Notes: generated by a model not told the origin, from the sequence alone. Positions 1-9,925 are shown, numbered from the stretch's first letter. The stretch: 24,567 bases of DNA from Ophiothrix spiculata (GCA_000969725.1 JXSR01S063001.1), one strand, 5' to 3'. Program-made: numbers and translations.

Positions 1-337
1 TCTTGCTGAGCATGTTAGAATTGCATTTCCCTTCGTTATATGCAAAAAAAACGATGAAATTCCGTTATTTAGAAAAAAATATGAGTTTGGTGGCCACTTT
101 TGCCAAAATTCTAACTTTTCCGATTTTTGACCTTTATGCCGTCATAATTATGTAACGCCTTGGCCGATTTTTGTGATCTTGGTATCGTTGGATAGGGGAG
201 GACCATACCTATCTATTGGTAGCAAAACCAAGTTCATAGGGGGTATGTTCCAAAAATTTAGGGGGGGTTGAAACAACCCCCCCCCCCCCCAACCCCTTGG
301 TTAGACGTGTTACAAAAAAGGCTTGGTTAGACGAGGG
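1..337 (-). mobile_element. TTAA-flanked MITE, copy a (piggyBac-like), cut by window start
   Basis: Member of a dispersed family also seen at 1563-1986 and 18723-19362. Seen: it ends in ACGAGGG directly followed by TTAA (338-341), the same terminus as the complete copy at 18723-19362, read here on the minus strand. Shared blocks are the GTGTTACAAAAAAGGCTT-type subterminal stretch, the GTCATAATTATGTAACG block (134-154) and a G/C hairpin (261-283). Its other end lies outside the window. Known: piggyBac-superfamily elements duplicate TTAA and usually start with CCC. Inferred: a non-autonomous piggyBac derivative; no transposase frame is visible. Confidence 0.7.
261..283. repeat. G/C-tract hairpin in MITE copy a
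   Basis: Seven G plus TTG, a 3-nt AAA loop, then CAA plus seven C form a perfect 10-bp stem. The homologous place in copy c (18771-18791) has a different inner stem (GTGGT/ACCAC) that is also perfectly paired. The long C run continues to 290. Confidence 0.8.
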
Positions 338-341
338 TTAA

Positions 342-598
342 AGGAGCCTGGTCCGATTTTTCTCAATTAAGTTTTTAATGTCATATGAAAGATGGTAATA
401 TTTAAGTTTCAAATTTCAGCTCAATCGGTCAAACTGTTTTGATTTGATTGGCAACTTTGTATTTCAGAGTCTCCAAAACGAAACATAATTCAGTCGTTAA
501 ATTTCACATGGGATATGATAAATACAGTATGAGTAACATTTTAGTACCAATATCTCAAAAACTTTGAAAAAAAGATGAGGCAATCGGACCAAGCTCCT
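342..598. mobile_element. 257-bp TTAA-flanked MITE, second family
   Basis: Seen: terminal inverted repeats AGGAGCCTGGTCCGAT (342 onward) and, on the opposite strand from 598, AGGAGCTTGGTCCGAT, differing at one base. TTAA lies immediately outside each end (338-341 and 599-602). The left TTAA is shared with the neighbouring MITE ending at 337, so two TTAA-specific elements abut. No coding capacity; the open frame on the minus strand inside it resembles no protein I know. Inferred: a piggyBac-type non-autonomous element unrelated in sequence to its neighbour. Confidence 0.72.
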
Positions 599-742
599 TT
601 AAATATGTAAATATCAATAATTTCAGATTTAAAATTCAAATCGTGAAGATTAATTCTTTTATAATCCTTTTTTGATAAAAAAAAACATATTAAACGCTTC
701 ACTACATTAACTAAATGTTTCAAAAACAGGATAAGAACACAT

Positions 743-1562
743 TTAAATCTCTATGAAAGATTTATTTTAAATGCAGAGGGATTGATTACTAAATACGGAC
801 TTTGAAAAGATTAAAAATTAATCTTTAAGATTAAAATTTTAATCCCATAATAAATTGCATGTTAAGGGAAACTAGGACTGATATGATAAAGATAGATCAA
901 TACAAAACAAACAAAATCAGCAAATGAGTGTGCTTGTAACGTGATTTGTGACAAAATGATTTAAATTTATCATTACAAAATTACTTGGATACGATTGAGG
1001 AAAAATATATCTATGCCCTTTTTACAAGTATTTAGATACATTTTTGATTGCATTTACCGTAGAGAAATAAACCTTCCTGTTCATTAATTGTGTTCAAGAC
1101 ACCTGACCCTATTAAAATATCGAGGTCCACATTATAATCACAGAGGTTCGCAGGTGATGAGTGTCTTGAACTGCAGCACGATTTCAAATGTCACCATGAG
1201 AGAATTTTTAATTTGAAATGTCTTGTATTAAATATTTGATGAGATAAAACTGATTATTGATGGAATGCAAGCTCGAAAGTTCATTTCAGCATGCGCTTAT
1301 TAGCATGGACGTCATATAATTTCTATTATCAAGAATCTGCAGGTGTTTTAATCAATGCTGCAGCCATACATTTGCATTCTATTATTTTAGCGATTTTGGT
1401 ATACACTAAATTCTTGTTCAGGATATAACTTGAAAACATTGAAGCTGTTTCCGATCAGGAAAAGCAATCGCATAAGGGACAAACGGACTCAAATCGAGCT
1501 GAGGTTTATAACGGTGTTTTCATACGACGACAGTGGACATTTGAAATGTGGATGCTCACCTT
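743..1562 (-). repeat. Left arm of a large inverted duplication (partner 17530-18338)
   Basis: Read on the minus strand, this segment aligns throughout with 17530-18338: the CTTCCTGTTCATTAATT block near 1074, the TACAAAATTACTTGGATACG block near 975, the GAATGCAAGCTCGAAAGTTC block near 1263, and the ending GGATGCTCACCTT at 1550-1562. By eye identity is roughly 80 percent with small indels. Homology stops at 1562, exactly where TTAA-MITE sequence begins. Each arm lies just upstream of one copy of the direct duplication, but in opposite orientation. No conserved reading frame survives between the arms. Confidence 0.85.
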
Positions 1563-1986
1563 GGGGGGATGGTAACCCCCCCCCCCCTCTATGATTTAGA
1601 AATTGGCCCCCCAAAAGTTATATTGTTTGGAACTATAGTAAAGGGTAGGGTCTCCTGTTTCCATTGATTTTTTTCGAAAAGAAAAATTTTAAATCGCCAT
1701 TTTGAAAAATATATGTATGCTATGGACTTACACCTTACAGGACATGTTAGAATTGTCGTTTTCTTTTTTCAAAAAGTGGCAATTTTTGCCAAAAATCGAA
1801 ATTTTCGGTCCGGATATACTTTGTGACATCATAATTACGTAACGTCTCGTCCAATTTTAATAATCTTGGTATATACTATAATAGTACCAAACACTTTAAC
1901 TTTTGGCGTGTTACTTTCAAAATCAGAATCAGGAGCCCCCTCCCCCCTCAGGAAGACGTGTAAAAAATGGATCTCGGAAACGAGGG
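1563..1986 (-). mobile_element. TTAA MITE copy b, truncated at its left
   Basis: Same family as 18723-19362, read on the other strand. Its right terminus ...AACGAGGG is followed by TTAA (1987-1990). It shares GTTATATTGTTTGG, GGGTAGGGTCTCCT, the AATCGCCATTTTGAAAAATATATG block, and TTACGTAA (1835-1842). The left end begins inside the G/C hairpin at the exact edge of the inverted duplication, with no CCCTCGTC terminus or TTAA, so it is broken or rearranged there. It is non-coding. Confidence 0.75.
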
Positions 1987-2304
1987 TTAATGCCCGCCGC
2001 TCCACTACATTAACTAAACGTTTTACAAACAGGATAAGACGAGGGTGGATGATGAATTGCGAAACGTAGAATTTTTCTCATTAAAAATTTCTATGCAAAA
2101 AGACACTATATAAGATGCTTATCCCCTTTCTCTTGATGTTCATGATAATTGTGTAACTTATGGATCTTAAAAGGGTTTGTGAACCTTGTCCTTAAGCAAA
2201 TGTTTCTGAAACATTTTAGTTTTTTCACACTAAAGTATATAGAAACTATGAACATTATTAACATCCTTAAAAGCACTATCTTCGAAGAAAGTCCCATGGC
2301 ATTT

Positions 2305-2500
2305 GATTTCAATATTTCTTCTGTTCTCGATGAGAAGCGTACAACGTCATGACTCTCCACGGCATGGTTTTCATTTGTTATTGGAGAGTCTTGTCGGGTA
2401 TCTCAGCCAAAGCACCAAACACAGCCCCAAAACACTCCTTCACCTCGAAGGATCAATAATACATGCTGTTAATCCAACGTGTTTCTCAACCCAAATGTTC
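2305..2500. other. Copy-1-specific ~195-bp segment, less AT-rich than its surroundings
   Basis: Flanked by CATTTGATTTC on the left and AATCTATTC on the right, which are nearly adjacent in copy 2 (about 19466-19491). It is visibly richer in G and C. On the minus strand, broken frames read ECFGAVFGALAEIPDKTL and then, in another frame, ENHAVESHDVVRFSSRTEEI. These look protein-like and vaguely resemble the stretch before the reverse transcriptase of Gypsy-type pol, but with a stop and a frameshift the resemblance is weak. It could equally be unrelated sequence lost from copy 2. Confidence 0.35.
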
Positions 2501-3226
2501 TACTAATAATCTATTCTATACCTGTAGTTTAATTACGAATACATCATGGTTATTATCAGTAATGCAAAGTTTCATAGATATAATTTGCACTCTAAATTAT
2601 TAACCAAGTGTTTTATCACTCAGTAAGCAAACTGCTAGATATTTCTGGTAAAAATTTAGATTTAGATTTCAGTGGGGGTATATCTTGAAAGATATAACCC
2701 ACGTATACATTTATGTGTGTTTCGATTTCATGTCAATGTCTTATACAATCGTACAGCAATTGTTAATTTTTATAGGCCTACAAACTTTATACTACTACTT
2801 TTGGTAGTTGCCTACTCATCACACAGGGTTACAGCCTGATCTTTTTTATTCAAAGGCGGCCATATTTGAATTTGGTCGCAAAAGCATAATTTTTGTGATA
2901 CAAAAACCTATTTTTGTGTCAATTTACAAAAGGGGCGTATTTTTTCAAACAATAAGTCTAAGTACGTCAACACCTGTGATCACTATTAACACTGTGTACA
3001 TATATACAACAAGCACACTGGATGCTTATTTTGAAATGAACAAACCTTCCTTTTGATATTAAAAAAAGCAGCGACAAAAAAGCGACATCTGAGTAGAATT
3101 GTGCGACGTAAAAGCAATAGTTTCTGTGGAGCCTGGGATGTGCACCATACCTCTATAGTGGTTAATTTCCTGAATACGGAAGTGGGATGTTTTCTATAGA
3201 CGAGTACTTGATTCCTTCCGCTTCTC

Positions 3227-3234
3227 TATAAATA
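3227..3234 (+). promoter_or_regulatory. TATA box of putative promoter, copy 1
   Basis: TATAAATA within CTCTATAAATAGA, followed about 28 bp later by a plausible initiator region (TCATGAT near 3251) and 103 bp later by a consensus splice donor. The same arrangement is preserved in copy 2 (21072-21079). Upstream, shared by both copies, are a GACGTAAAA motif near 3105 and GCCTGGGATGTGCACCAT near 3132. Copy 1 alone has an extra TTCCTGAATACGGAA box (3166-3180), which includes an ETS-like CGGAAGTG. Confidence 0.55.
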
Positions 3235-3255
3235 GACCAAGTCAAAAGCCTCATG

Positions 3256-3337
3256 ATGTCGTTAGCGCGCAGAGTGTAGTAAGTCTAATTTCTGACCTTG
3301 TGACTCAAAGCAGAAACTTTTATTTGCATCGTTTCAG
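3256..3337 (+). other. Putative non-coding 5' exon with splice donor, copy 1
   Basis: From the expected start site downstream of the TATA box to CAG|GTAAGA (donor GT at 3338-3339), a near-perfect metazoan donor. The segment carries only a 9-codon upstream frame (ATGATGTCG...TAG), so it would be mainly 5' untranslated. The downstream gene is not found. A matched acceptor TTTTCTTGCAG|AACTTC at about 8617-8627 (copy 2 about 22844-22854) opens into no sizeable frame. Start position is approximate. Confidence 0.45.
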
Positions 3338-3918
3338 GTAAGAATAGAATCTAAACCACATATCTAAATCACTTACATGTATATAAAGAGAACTGGTTGA
3401 CTGCACTAAATCAAACAATATATGACTATCTACCAAAACAACAATATGCTTTGACGATAAATTCATAGGTATTTCGAATGTTCGACATAAAACTTGAATT
3501 ATAAAGGTCATTTTTTATCTCGTGTTTTTTATGAAAATATTCTTAAGAAACCTAACCATAATGATCGGAAACATTTGCCTAGTTTGATTAGGATAATGTA
3601 GTAGTTACATCAGAGTTCAGGGTGAATGAAAAGTGCCCTTTTGCTCTTCTTACTGTAAGTAATCAGATTTGGCTGCGTTGAACAACTTGTGTACGTACTG
3701 TTGCTTCAAACCACGTTTTAAAGGGACTGGCTTGGATCCTTCCTGCTAAGTTTAATTCTCACTCAATTTTAGTTATTTCGGAGTATTATTGTTATACTCT
3801 TTCTCGCTTCTGATACATTTTCAAGCTTTCTAAGAGCATTTCCATAACGTTTTTTTTAATACCAAGTGGAATCAATAAAGTCAAGGTCTTTCAAGATATA
3901 AAACTTATTTTATAGGCT

Positions 3919-4044
3919 TTACGGTTTTTATTGTCAATTTTACGGTTTATTAACTTAAAATTACGGTCCACTGTAAAAATCGAAATGAAATAACCTAAAA
4001 TAATGTATGGTTTTCCGTAAACACTACGTTTATTTTTAGAGTGT
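3919..4044. repeat. ACGGTTTA/ACTGTAAAAA-type dispersed repeat, copy 1
   Basis: Contains TTTACGGTTTATTAACTT, ACGGTCCACTGTAAAAATCG and TTTTCCGTAAACACTACG, ending in TTTTTAGAGTG. It is a degenerate, self-complementary run of ACGGTAAA/ACTGTAAAAA words of a kind common in animal genomes. The same piece is at about 22041-22168 in copy 2, so it predates the duplication. Confidence 0.5.
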
Positions 4045-4521
4045 AAGGTTAACATCCGTGTTAGCTATTGGTGTGTTAATCGGGCATAGATACGATACAT
4101 ACTCACTTTATTGGCATCATCTGGATAGTTGAAAGGTACAATCATTTTAACTAAAACCATCTAAGTTATTGGAATTAACTCCTCCAACTTCATACATCCA
4201 AGCTTTATTTTGTTTTTTATAACAAAATCAACAACAGTCAGCGCTATGAATAAAAATACGAACACCGGATTATACTATTACGTATTAGAGGTTTTTACAC
4301 CCATCAGAAAGATATCTAAGAAGTCTCAGAGGAATACAAATGTATCCATGACTACTAAATTTGTATCTATATATAGCCTAGTCAAATTGCACTGAATGGT
4401 CAAAATGATGAGAACAGAAATGAAACTTCCACTATGCATTTTCTTAAGGTATTAGAATTAATATACAAAAAAGTTTACCAAAATCAACCCTTGGGAAGTA
4501 CGGGAAAAATGAGTAAAAAAC

Positions 4522-5342
4522 AAAATGGCCACCAAAATAGCATATTTTTGCTATAATCTGCTTACAGTAACCCTTCTAAACAACTTAATATGCAAAATTA
4601 TCATTGTGTAATGGTGTCGTTAACAATAGCAAATACATATTTAGAGATTGAATTATGTCAAATTCATGATTTAGATTCAAAATGGCCGTTAAATAGCATA
4701 TTCATGAAGTAGACATAAACAAGCATATTTGAATTGAAAAAGTTTACAAATTAAGAGAAAGAAACATATGAATTATAATTTTGACCTTAAATTATATCAT
4801 TTACTAATTCTAAATTTAAAATGGAACCCATTAAAGGTCCAAAATGGCCGCTGAAATATAATTTTATAGCTAAAAATGGACAAAAATGCCATTAAACAGT
4901 ATTAAAAACCTTTAAGGCATTTAAAATATTCGATGTAAGATGAGTATGAGGGTAGGAAAGACCCATTCATCCATATGTTTTATTTCAAACATGTTTCAGA
5001 ATTCATATTTTCAATTTCAGAAAAATCAATTTTTCAAAATGGCAGCCAAATGCACCTAAAATATGCTTAATCATTCTGGAAACGATGTATTTGTAAAAAA
5101 AAACATAAGGAAATTTTGTAATATTTTAGTAAATATTATAGCTCTGATTATATAATTATACATTCTACATTTCCGGTATATTTTATAAAATGGCCGCCAA
5201 AATGAATGCAATTGTTACAGTATGTAATTTGTCAATATCATCTACAGCAAAATGCACAGCGTGTCTTCTTGATGCGCATCTTAAATAGACCCTCACTGTA
5301 TTTTACCGTTTAGTATCGTACTTTGTCATGATTCAAAATGGC
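4522..5342 (-). repeat. Left half-array of ~150-195-bp units (AAAATGGC boxes)
   Basis: AAAATGGC boxes begin at 4522, 4679, 4841, 5036, 5187 and 5335, giving spacings of 157, 162, 195, 151 and 148 bp. Most continue as AAAATGGCCGCC or AAAATGGCAGCC. Sequence between boxes is only loosely alike within the half but pairs with the right half over the outer ~600 bp. Orientation is opposite to the units at 5556-6780. Confidence 0.7.
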
Positions 5343-5555
5343 AGCCAATCATCATCAGTCTTTAATTGTATTTATTAAAAGATAACTATATGAACTAATC
5401 ATTTATCATAGGCCCTATCCTGATTTTAAGACATGTTATTAATTGAGTTAAAGTAGAATTGGTCTGTTTGTTCTTTCAAAGCCAACTTTCATCAATATTT
5501 TGAAGTAAAACTAAGTTTTTCATTGCTGTATTTATGGCTTTATATCAAATTTGAC

Positions 5556-6780
5556 GGTCATTTTGAATTTTTTAAGGGCGCCATTTTGAATTTGGAACAT
5601 ATAGCAACAACATCTAAGTAGTTGTTGGTCTGTTAGTAACCTGCTATCCGGTAAAGCTGTCTCTAATCTATCAATTTGGAAAAAAAATATATAGTTTTTA
5701 ATGCTGTTTTAATGCCTCTCTATTATCAATTTTCAACGGCAACATTTACTTCGTCGGTCATTATGGACCTTATTATGAACGTTACTTTGGATTTCAAACA
5801 TGTTAGCAGCAGAATATTTGGAGGAGTTTATCTACCAGAACCTTCAAAACCACTTTCCATTAATTCTTTCGAAACAAAAGAGGTTTAAATGTGCCACTCT
5901 TAATTCTGACGGCAATTTTGGACATTTCATGGGTACCATATGGAATTTGAATCATGTTAGGAACATAATATTTAGACAATTGGATCTCTTAGTATATCAT
6001 AACTATTTTCTATCATTTATTTTGAGAAAAATGTTTTCTTTTAATGCCAGCTTAACACAATAATGGGTGATTTTGGTGGCCATTTTGGGCCTTTGATGGG
6101 TGACATATTGGATTCAAAACAGGTTTTGAGGAGATTCGTCTGTAGGTACCCTCAAATCTATTTTTCATTGATTGTTTTGTAAAAGGTGAGCACTTTTAAA
6201 GCTGTTTTAATGCATTCTTCAATCTCTACTGAGATACAAAAAAGAGTTTTTATGGCAATTTTGGACATTTTATGGTGTGCTTTTTAGAGTTAAAAACGCT
6301 TGAGGGAGAAATGGGGCTGTTGGTACCCTAGACATCAGTTCTATCGATTATCTAAAAAATATAAGGAGGTTTTCAATACTGTTCAATGCCCCTCCAGCCA
6401 TACTTGAGCGACAAAATGATTTTAGGTAGCCAATTTTGGAACTTATTACGAACGACATTTGAATTCTGAAACATGTTTGAAATAAAACATATTGATGAAT
6501 GGGTCTTTCCTACCCTCATACTCATCTTACATCGAATATTTTAAATACCTTAAAGGTTTTTGATACTGTTTAATGACATTTTTAGCTATAAAATTATATT
6601 TCAGCGGCCATTTTGGACCTTTAATGGGTTCCATTTTGAATTTAGAATTAGTAAATGATATAATTTAAGGTCAAAATTATAATCCATATGTTTCTTTCTC
6701 TTAATTTGTAAATTTTTTCAATTCAAATATGCTTGTTTTTGTCGATTTCATGAATATATGCTATTTAACGGCCATTTTGA
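5556..6780 (+). repeat. Right half-array of ~170-bp units (GGCCATTTTG boxes)
   Basis: Boxes of the form GGYCATTTTG or GGCAATTTTGG begin at about 5556/5578, 5756, 5911, 6078, 6254, 6428, 6605 and 6769. The next, at 8108, falls in phase once the 1.18-kb nested element is subtracted. Spacings are about 155-200 bp. Units also share internal words in order: GACCTTTAATGGGT just after the box, a GAATTTGAA/AAACATGTT stretch, TTGGTACCCTC near mid-unit, and ACTGTTTTAATGCC near the end. This is a genuine tandem repeat, old and diverged. Confidence 0.75.
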
Positions 6781-6803
6781 ATCTAAATTATGAATTTGAC
6801 ATA

Positions 6804-7984
6804 CAGGGTGTCCCAATAAAAATGCATCACTTTTGTTTTGGATCATATCTCAGAAACCAATAAACAAAAATTTAAACTTTTTTCAGAATAATATTTAATA
6901 TAGTTTAGTCTTTCATCGGTGAAATTTTGAGCAAAATCTGTCGAGCCGTTCTTGAGAAAAATAGAATTTTGTAAGATGACTCAATTTCCCCCCATTCCAA
7001 TGGGGTTTACCACAGTAATTCATATTTGCAGCTATCATCGATCTGACATGACCATGTCACCACAGTAATTGGCATCTAAAACTCATTGTATTCATTGATA
7101 AACATCTTTTCAGTAAAACAGCTACAAAACAACAATCACAACAACAACAACGACAACAATAGCACAGAAAATTTAGAATTTGAATAAACATGATTGAAAC
7201 TTGAAATCTTGTCTGATAACACCTGACTGCCTTCACCGTCAGGGATTTAGAACATCGTATTGGACCAGGACAATGATGTAGGTCACAGTAGGTGCCTGGG
7301 AACTGATTATGAACATGTGAAAGGCAGAGTTGCTTAAAATTTACTTAAAACTATACCAACATTTTTCAACGTGCGGTATCATGGACTAAGACATTCCAGT
7401 TTCACGAGGAAGTGAATCACTGCTTTATTATTTGGATTTGAATATGTTGACAATGTTCTTTTTTATAAAAAAAAAAAAAGCTTGAAACTTAAAAGATACA
7501 AAAGATTTCTGAAATTGACTTTCAAGTGAAGGAAATCTCTGCTTTGGTTGAGTTTTCTTGAGAAACCATGAACTCCTTTTTGTTTCTTTTTTAGCGCTGC
7601 AAAACAGCAAGACCTACACAATGAATAACAGTGCCACTCTCAGTGCTAAAAAAATATCAAAATCATGGTTTAGTGTCTATGCCATATTTTGTGATCTTTT
7701 GTGGTCTGTTTTGCAAGTTTGAAATAAATTGATCAATAGTAGCCAAAGAGGTGCTTTGGTAAACATGAGTTACTGTGGTAAACCCCATTGGAATGGAGTA
7801 AAATTGAGTCTTCTTACTAAATTATCGTTTTCTCCAGAACGGCTCGACGGATTTTGCTCAAAATTTCTCCGATGAAAGACTAAACTATACTAATTAGTAT
7901 TATGAAAAAAAAATTAATTTTTGGTAATTGGTTTCTGAGATATGATCAAAAACAAAAGTGATGCATTTTTATTGGGACACCCTG
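6804..7984. mobile_element. 1181-bp TA-flanked element with ~210-bp terminal inverted repeats
   Basis: Starts CAGGGTGTCCCAATAAAAAT and ends in the reverse complement, with TA on each side (6802-6803, 7985-7986). The arms, about 6804-7019 and 7775-7984, match closely, for example TAGTCTTTCATCGG and CATTCCAATGGGGTTTACC. The other arm of the host element (4640-4665) gives the empty site: GACATAATTCAATC with a single TA. Known: TA duplication is typical of Tc1/mariner (IS630) elements. The interior (7020-7770) has CAA/ACAACG microsatellite and no transposase, so it is a non-autonomous derivative. Confidence 0.85.
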
Positions 7985-8616
7985 TAATGCAATCTCTAAA
8001 TATGTATTTGCTATTGTTAACGACACCATTACACAATGATAATTTTGCATTTTAAGTTGTTTAGAAGGGTTACTGTAAGCAGATTATAGCAAATATATGC
8101 TATTTTGGCGGCCATTTTGTTTTTCTCATTTTTCCCGTACTTCCCAAGGGTTGATTTTGGTAAACTTTTTTGCATATTATTTCTGACACCTTCAGAAAAT
8201 GTATAGTACAAGTTTCATTTCTGTTCTAATCATTTTGACCTTTCAAGCAAATTAGAGTTAATTTTACTGGACTAATAGGTAATACAATGTACTAGACTAA
8301 GTCAATGTGAGAGTTCTATCAAGTGGGCGATATCTAGTTTGGGGATTTGACTGAATGTTAACACATCCTTGGAGGTACAGTAATAGGTATTGTAACAAGA
8401 TATTTGTTTATTCATTTATTAATATCATGATTGTAATGCAAAAGCTAGGTTAATCCCATTGCTGCAAATGTATCAGGGTATTGTTGTAACCCTTGCTTTA
8501 ATGAAATCCGATATTACACGTGCTTTATAGAGCAAAGTGATACTGATAGACTGGTCCAAATGAGGGACATTAAAAGACAATACTTATGATCCTTTTATCA
8601 CTAATATTCGTTTTTA

Positions 8617-8627
8617 GTTTTCTTGCA
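8617..8627 (+). other. Candidate splice acceptor shared by both copies
   Basis: TTTTCTTGCAG|AACTTCATT preceded by a T-rich tract. It is preserved at about 22844-22854 in copy 2. All three frames downstream close within a few codons, so if used it would lead to an untranslated exon. It is listed only because it lies downstream of the promoter and donor in both copies. Confidence 0.2.
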
Positions 8628-9592
8628 GAACTTCATTAAAATAAGTGAAAAAATTGCCTGATTCATTTTTGTAAAATACAGATTATAAATTTATGTTGTT
8701 TTTCAAATTAAATCCCTATCAAAATTGGTCAATTTTATACCATTTTATTCAGGAAGCAACTGGATAAATCTATAGGCCTATTTTATTAAGAAAAACATCA
8801 TGTTGTTCTTCAATATCTGGTAAATATTTTTTTCTCGATTTGAAACATTTAATATTGATTCCCAATGAGATAACAATGTTTACGTTACTAGAGGTACCGG
8901 TATTAGACATCGATGTTTCGATAGTGTTATATACACTTAACCACTGCACGTTTATTCCAATTTGAATGTCAAGTCTTATTCATTTGAGGGAGCATACTAG
9001 AGGCAAATTCTGATATATTTTTATTGTTAACAAATGACCATGTTTTCTTTGATATCAAACGCACTATACAGTAAGGCAACAATATTTGCTTGTGCCCAGA
9101 AAAGAATAAATATATACGGAATTTACGTTTCATGCCTTTACATGTATGCACCAAAGGTAAATGAATAAATGCTTAATGGCAGATTGAGAACTTAGAGTTG
9201 CTTTGTGAGAAAGTAATAGAGCAGATATCCTAGCGATGATATAACACTGTAAATTTTGCATTTCTTATTTGAACAGTGATATTAGCTGTAGGTAGTCATC
9301 ACCTACGGCAAAGATTAACAACTCTAGGGAGATTATTTACCGCTTATAAATCGACAAGTTCATGCCTTAAGCTAAACTAAGGCCCGGCTAAGGGAGACGA
9401 CGATTTAAAACAACAACACATTCGGCTGCTATTTATCAGATCATTTTTTAAACTACCGGTTTTTCCTGACATCACCAACGATACACTGTTATAGCAGAGT
9501 TTTGTATCTTCAACCCTAGTAAACACCTTCAACGCTGTTCGTATTTTAGAGATCGTCTCTAGTTTAGTAAAACTGATTAAATCCTTATGTAT

Positions 9593-9688
9593 AAATCGTC
9601 ATTGTTGACGTGGGGCATACGGTAAACTGCTATGTTGCATATATTGTGATTTATTTCCCATATATTGGCACGCGTCATGCTCCTGTCG
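9593..9688. other. Short spacer after duplication copy 1
   Basis: Unique-looking sequence directly beyond the last base shared with copy 2. No inverted repeat, frame or regulatory site stands out. Confidence 0.5.
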
Positions 9689-9880
9689 ATAGACCCCCTT
9701 TTTTTTCTCCATTCTCACCCAATGACCCCCTTTTTCACTGAGCTGTCACCCAATGACCCCCTATTATTTTGAAAGTCAACCTTTTTTATGATGACTCTCA
9801 TCCATTGCCCTGATTTTTCGAGAACCTACACCGAATGACCCCCTATTTTTCAATGTATTTCTCACCTATTGCCCCTACAT
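9689..9880 (+). repeat. Degenerate ~31-bp minisatellite (CACCCAATGACCCCCT)
   Basis: About six or seven units of the form CTCACCCAATGACCCCCTTTTT. GACCCCC or its variants start at about 9691, 9724, 9755, 9814, 9837 and 9871, mostly 28-33 bp apart. Units alternate between AATGACCCCC and ATTGCCC versions. No frame of note. It lies between the end of duplication copy 1 and a poly-C tract. Confidence 0.65.
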
Positions 9881-9925
9881 TTCGAAAGCCGGTAGGAGCA
9901 GGTACGTCACTTTCATATTTGAGTG

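Larger units (their letters stand above)
4374..8274. mobile_element. 3.9-kb fold-back element, copy-1-specific
   Basis: Copy 2 shows the empty site TCTAT-ATA-GGTAAT (ATA at 22510-22512). In copy 1 ATA appears on both sides (4371-4373 and 8275-8277), with the element running from TAGCCTAG to GGACTA. Terminal arms of roughly 600 bp pair: 4374-4990 with the reverse complement of about 6470-8274 once the nested element 6804-7984 is removed. Inside, both arms and the centre are built of degenerate ~150-195-bp units, head to head, each marked by an AAAATGGC (left) or GCCATTTTG (right) box. No transposase frame is seen. The 3-bp ATA duplication and TAGYCYAG ends do not match a superfamily I can name. 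It is non-autonomous or a mobilised satellite palindrome. Confidence 0.8.
2014..9592 (+). repeat. Direct segmental duplication, copy 1
   Basis: Collinear with 18540-24429. Matching anchors run from ACAAACAGGATAAGAC (about 2022/18549) through the TATA-box region (3227/21072), TATCTAAAT (3361/21205), GGTTAACATCCGTG (about 4047/22182), the ATATCTAGTTTGGGG block (about 8329/22559) and GTAAAACTGATTAAATCC (about 9567/24404). Outside indels the match is very high by eye. Copy-1-only material is the fold-back element 4374-8274, a ~195-bp segment near 2305-2500, and 24 bp at 3162-3185. The unit is not itself a transposon I can recognise; its edges have no inverted repeats and no target duplication that I can see. 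Confidence 0.92.

Noticed and set aside
5676-6063. 70- and 87-codon overlapping plus-strand frames
   Set aside because: They lie inside the degenerate unit array and follow its repeats; neighbouring units do not keep the frame.
6804-7984. Transposase gene inside the TA-flanked element
   Set aside because: The longest internal frame (minus strand, about 60 codons at 7428-7610) is Phe/Lys-rich low-complexity sequence without a catalytic motif.
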